From: Desulfobacterales bacterium
Lineage (GTDB): Bacteria; Desulfobacterota; Desulfobacteria; Desulfobacterales; Desulfobacteraceae
DNA: 6,321 bases
NCBI GenBank assembly: GCA_022361135.1
Contig: JAKSBM010000176.1
Location: forward strand, 1-6,321
Reading direction: 5' to 3'
A model generated the notes under the pieces. That model searched no databases. It was not told the origin of the DNA and saw only the letters and a program-made list of their open reading frames with translations. Every line of letters starts with the position of its first letter. Within the stretch, counting starts at the first letter, position 1. The translations under genes were made by a program, and so were the position numbers. Shown in pieces: positions 3,908-6,321 of this stretch.

Positions 3908-6321
3908 ATGAAATTCGATAAATTGACCCTGAAGTCCCAGGAACTCATCCAGGCCGCCCATGGTCTGGCCGATCAAGCCCGCCATCCGGCCATCGAACCC
4001 ATTCATTTTTTAAAGGCATTGATGGCGGACCCACAGGGCATTGGGGCCGCCATTGTGAATAAAATCGGTGTGGATGCCCCGGCCCTGGTCCGCGATGTGG
4101 ACGGCAGCCTCCAGGCCCAACCCAAGTTGTCCGGAGATGCCGATCTCTACCTTTCCCGGGAGGGCAAGCGCCTTTTGGATACGGCCCAGAAGGAGGCGTC
4201 CAAGATGAAGGATGCCTATGTGGGCCTGGAGCACATCTTCCTGGCCCTGGTGGGGGGAAAGGGGGATGCGGCCCAGGTTTTGGCCCGGCACGGATTAACC
4301 CGAAATGCCGTTCTTTCGGTGCTCAAGGAGATCCGTGGAAACCAGAGTGTCAATGATCCCAATGCCGAGGAAAAATACCAGGCCCTGGAAAAGTATGGCC
4401 GGGATTTGACCGAGCTTGCCCGGAAGGGAAAATTGGATCCGGTCATCGGTCGGGATGAGGAGATCCGGCGCATTGTCCAGGTCCTGTCCCGCCGGCGGAA
4501 AAATAACCCCGTCCTCATCGGGGAGCCCGGTGTGGGGAAGACCGCCATTGTGGAAGGGCTGGCCCAGCGCATTGTGGAAGGAGACGTTTCCGATTCCCTG
4601 AAAAATCGCCGGGTCATTGCCCTGGACATCGGGGCCCTTTTGGCCGGAGCCAAATTCCGCGGTGAGTTTGAGGATCGGCTCAAGGCCGTGTTAAAGGAAG
4701 TGGAAGCCGCAGAAGGGGAAATCGTCATGTTCATCGACGAGCTCCACACCGTGGTGGGGGCCGGCGCTTCCGAGGGATCGGTGGACGCATCCAACATGCT
4801 CAAACCGGCCCTGGCCCGGGGAACCCTACGCTGCGTGGGGGCCACCACCCTGGATGAATATCGGAAGTACATTGAAAAGGATGCAGCCCTGGAACGGCGG
4901 TTCCAGCCGGTTCTGGCCCGGGAGCCCGATGTTTCCGACACCATTTCCATCCTCCGGGGGCTCAAGGAAAAGTACGAAATCCACCATGGGATCCGCATCA
5001 AGGATTCAGCCCTGGTGGCCGCAGCCACCCTGTCCAATCGCTATATCACCGATCGCTTCCTTCCGGACAAGGCCGTGGATCTCATTGACGAGTGTGCCTC
5101 CCGCCTGCGCATTGAAATTGATTCCATGCCCCGGGCCATTGATGAAATCCAGCGGAAAATCACCCAGGCCCAGATTGAACGCCAGGCCCTGATCAAGGAA
5201 AAGGACCGGGCCTCCCGGGAGCGTTTGGCTGTCCTGGAGGAGAATATGGCCGCCCTGGAGGAGGAAATTCGTCCTTTGAAACTCCATTGGGACAATGAAA
5301 AGGCCCTGATCCAGGAAATTTCAGGGATTCGGGAGGAGTTGGACAGCTGCCAGACCCAGGCCCAAATGGCCGAGCGTCGGGGGGATTATGAAAAGGTGGC
5401 CCAACTCCGCTATGAGACCATTGCCGGCCTGAACAGCCGGTTGGAAGAGAAAAAGCAGTCCCTGGCCTCCCTCCAGGAGGTCCAGAAAATGCTCAAGGAA
5501 GATGTGGAGGAAGGGGATGTGGCCGAGGTGGTCTCCACCTGGACCGGGATTCCCGTATCCAAGATGTTGGCCGGGGAGCAGGAAAAACTGGTTCACATGG
5601 AAGAGGAGATCCAGAAGCGGGTCATTGGCCAGTCCCGGGCCATTGATGCCGTCTCCAATGCCGTGCGCCGGGCCCGGTCAGGCCTCCAACCCGAGGACCG
5701 TCCCATTGGTTCCTTTATTTTCATGGGCCCCACGGGGGTGGGCAAGACCGAATTGGCCAAGTCCCTGGCCGAGTTCATGTTCGACAGCGAGCAGGCCATG
5801 GTCCGAATCGATATGAGTGAGTACATGGAAAAGCATTCCGTGGCCCGGCTCATCGGAGCGCCCCCCGGCTATGTGGGCTATGACGAGGGCGGAATGCTCA
5901 CCGAAGCCGTCCGCCGGAGCCCCTATTCTGTGATTCTGTTTGACGAGATTGAAAAGGCCCATCCCGATGTCTTCAACGTGCTGCTCCAGGTCCTGGACGA
6001 CGGTCGCATGACCGATGGCCAGGGGCGGACCGTGGATTTCAGGAACACCATCATCATCATGACCTCCAATGTGGGATCCCGCCTCCTCCAGGAGGCCGGG
6101 GATGTCCAGAACCCCGCAATTGAGGAGGAGATCAACCAGGCCCTTAAGGCGGTGGTTCGTCCGGAATTCCTCAATCGAATTGATGAAATCATCACCTTCC
6201 ATGCCCTGGAACGGACGCATATCCAGGAGATTGCCGCCATCCAGATCGCTGGCCTGAACCAACGGCTGGCCCATCGGGAAATGTGCATTTCCCTGGATGA
6301 CAGCGCCATGGATTTTCTGGC
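3908..6321 (+). CDS. clpB: ATP-dependent disaggregase ClpB, 3' end outside window
   Basis: Hsp100 hexameric AAA+ chaperone that, with DnaK/DnaJ/GrpE, threads and rescues aggregated proteins after stress; cytoplasmic. The frame is open from ATG 3908 to the window end (804 codons); the family is about 860 residues, so only about 55 C-terminal residues are missing. Domains seen: N domain with two Clp_N repeats (1-150); NBD1 with Walker A GEPGVGKT (K211), pore loop GAKFRGEF (F250), Walker B MFIDE (E278) and arginine fingers R330/R331; a long middle-domain coiled coil (about 405-530), which marks ClpB rather than ClpA/ClpC; NBD2 with Walker A GPTGVGKT (K613), pore loop GYVGY (Y655), Walker B LFDE (E680) and arginine finger in FLNRID (R757). 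All catalytic residues are intact. It is transcribed divergently from the cysteine operon and appears to have its own heat-shock promoter. Confidence 0.98.
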   Translation, partial: MKFDKLTLKSQELIQAAHGLADQARHPAIEPIHFLKALMADPQGIGAAIVNKIGVDAPALVRDVDGSLQAQPKLSGDADLYLSREGKRLLDTAQKEASKMKDAYVGLEHIFLALVGGKGDAAQVLARHGLTRNAVLSVLKEIRGNQSVNDPNAEEKYQALEKYGRDLTELARKGKLDPVIGRDEEIRRIVQVLSRRRKNNPVLIGEPGVGKTAIVEGLAQRIVEGDVSDSLKNRRVIALDIGALLAGAKFRGEFEDRLKAVLKEVEAAEGEIVMFIDELHTVVGAGASEGSVDASNMLKPALARGTLRCVGATTLDEYRKYIEKDAALERRFQPVLAREPDVSDTISILRGLKEKYEIHHGIRIKDSALVAAATLSNRYITDRFLPDKAVDLIDECASRLRIEIDSMPRAIDEIQRKITQAQIERQALIKEKDRASRERLAVLEENMAALEEEIRPLKLHWDNEKALIQEISGIREELDSCQTQAQMAERRGDYEKVAQLRYETIAGLNSRLEEKKQSLASLQEVQKMLKEDVEEGDVAEVVSTWTGIPVSKMLAGEQEKLVHMEEEIQKRVIGQSRAIDAVSNAVRRARSGLQPEDRPIGSFIFMGPTGVGKTELAKSLAEFMFDSEQAMVRIDMSEYMEKHSVARLIGAPPGYVGYDEGGMLTEAVRRSPYSVILFDEIEKAHPDVFNVLLQVLDDGRMTDGQGRTVDFRNTIIIMTSNVGSRLLQEAGDVQNPAIEEEINQALKAVVRPEFLNRIDEIITFHALERTHIQEIAAIQIAGLNQRLAHREMCISLDDSAMDFL

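Noticed and set aside
4652..4657. Phe in place of the usual Tyr in the ClpB NBD1 pore loop (F250)
   Set aside because: An aromatic residue is retained and the change is conservative, so no altered function can be claimed.
4216..5037. 273-codon open frame on the - strand
   Set aside because: Antisense to clpB across the NBD1 region; serine/arginine-rich composition typical of a reverse shadow, with no recognisable domain.

Overview
The window looks like chromosomal housekeeping DNA from a Gram-negative, moderately G+C-rich bacterium. The desulfobacterial (Deltaproteobacteria-type) sulfate-reducer lineage is my best guess. It rests on the look of the proteins: a NifS-type desulfurase, a long EpsC-like serine acetyltransferase, and a small HTH regulator with a cysteine-rich tail. 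No database search was possible. No phage, IS, CRISPR, tRNA or rRNA sequence is visible.

Layout. (1) 1-540 (+) is the C-terminal half of a NifS/IscS cysteine desulfurase, followed at once by a large inverted repeat (546-616), probably its terminator. (2) 617-1411 has no intact gene. It holds a frameshifted remnant of a small cupin (about 779-1126), then a short stretch with a Fur-box-like palindrome, two copies of a G-rich 13-mer and a strong bidirectional terminator (1353-1391). (3) 3690-1412 (-) is a compact three-gene operon: XRE-type HTH/cysteine-rich regulator, serine O-acetyltransferase (cysE), O-acetylserine sulfhydrylase (cysK). The genes overlap by 8 bp at both junctions. The operon has a near-consensus sigma-70 promoter carrying a palindrome in its spacer. 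(4) 3691-3907 is a divergent control region. (5) 3908-6321 (+) is clpB, open at the right edge. It is preceded by a sigma-32-like promoter and a 10-bp hairpin in its 5' leader.

How it fits together. CysE and CysK make cysteine from serine, acetyl-CoA and sulfide. The convergent desulfurase takes sulfur from cysteine for Fe-S clusters and other thiocofactors, so making and using cysteine sit next to each other. The HTH protein, with seven cysteines in 52 residues, leads the cysteine operon and is a good candidate for its local regulator, perhaps sensing metal, an Fe-S cluster or redox state. ClpB is the stress disaggregase and appears to be controlled separately by heat shock.

The points most worth a second look are the uncharacterised Cys-rich regulator with its promoter palindromes, the Fur-box/terminator pair that could frame a small RNA, the clpB leader hairpin, and the decayed cupin gene.
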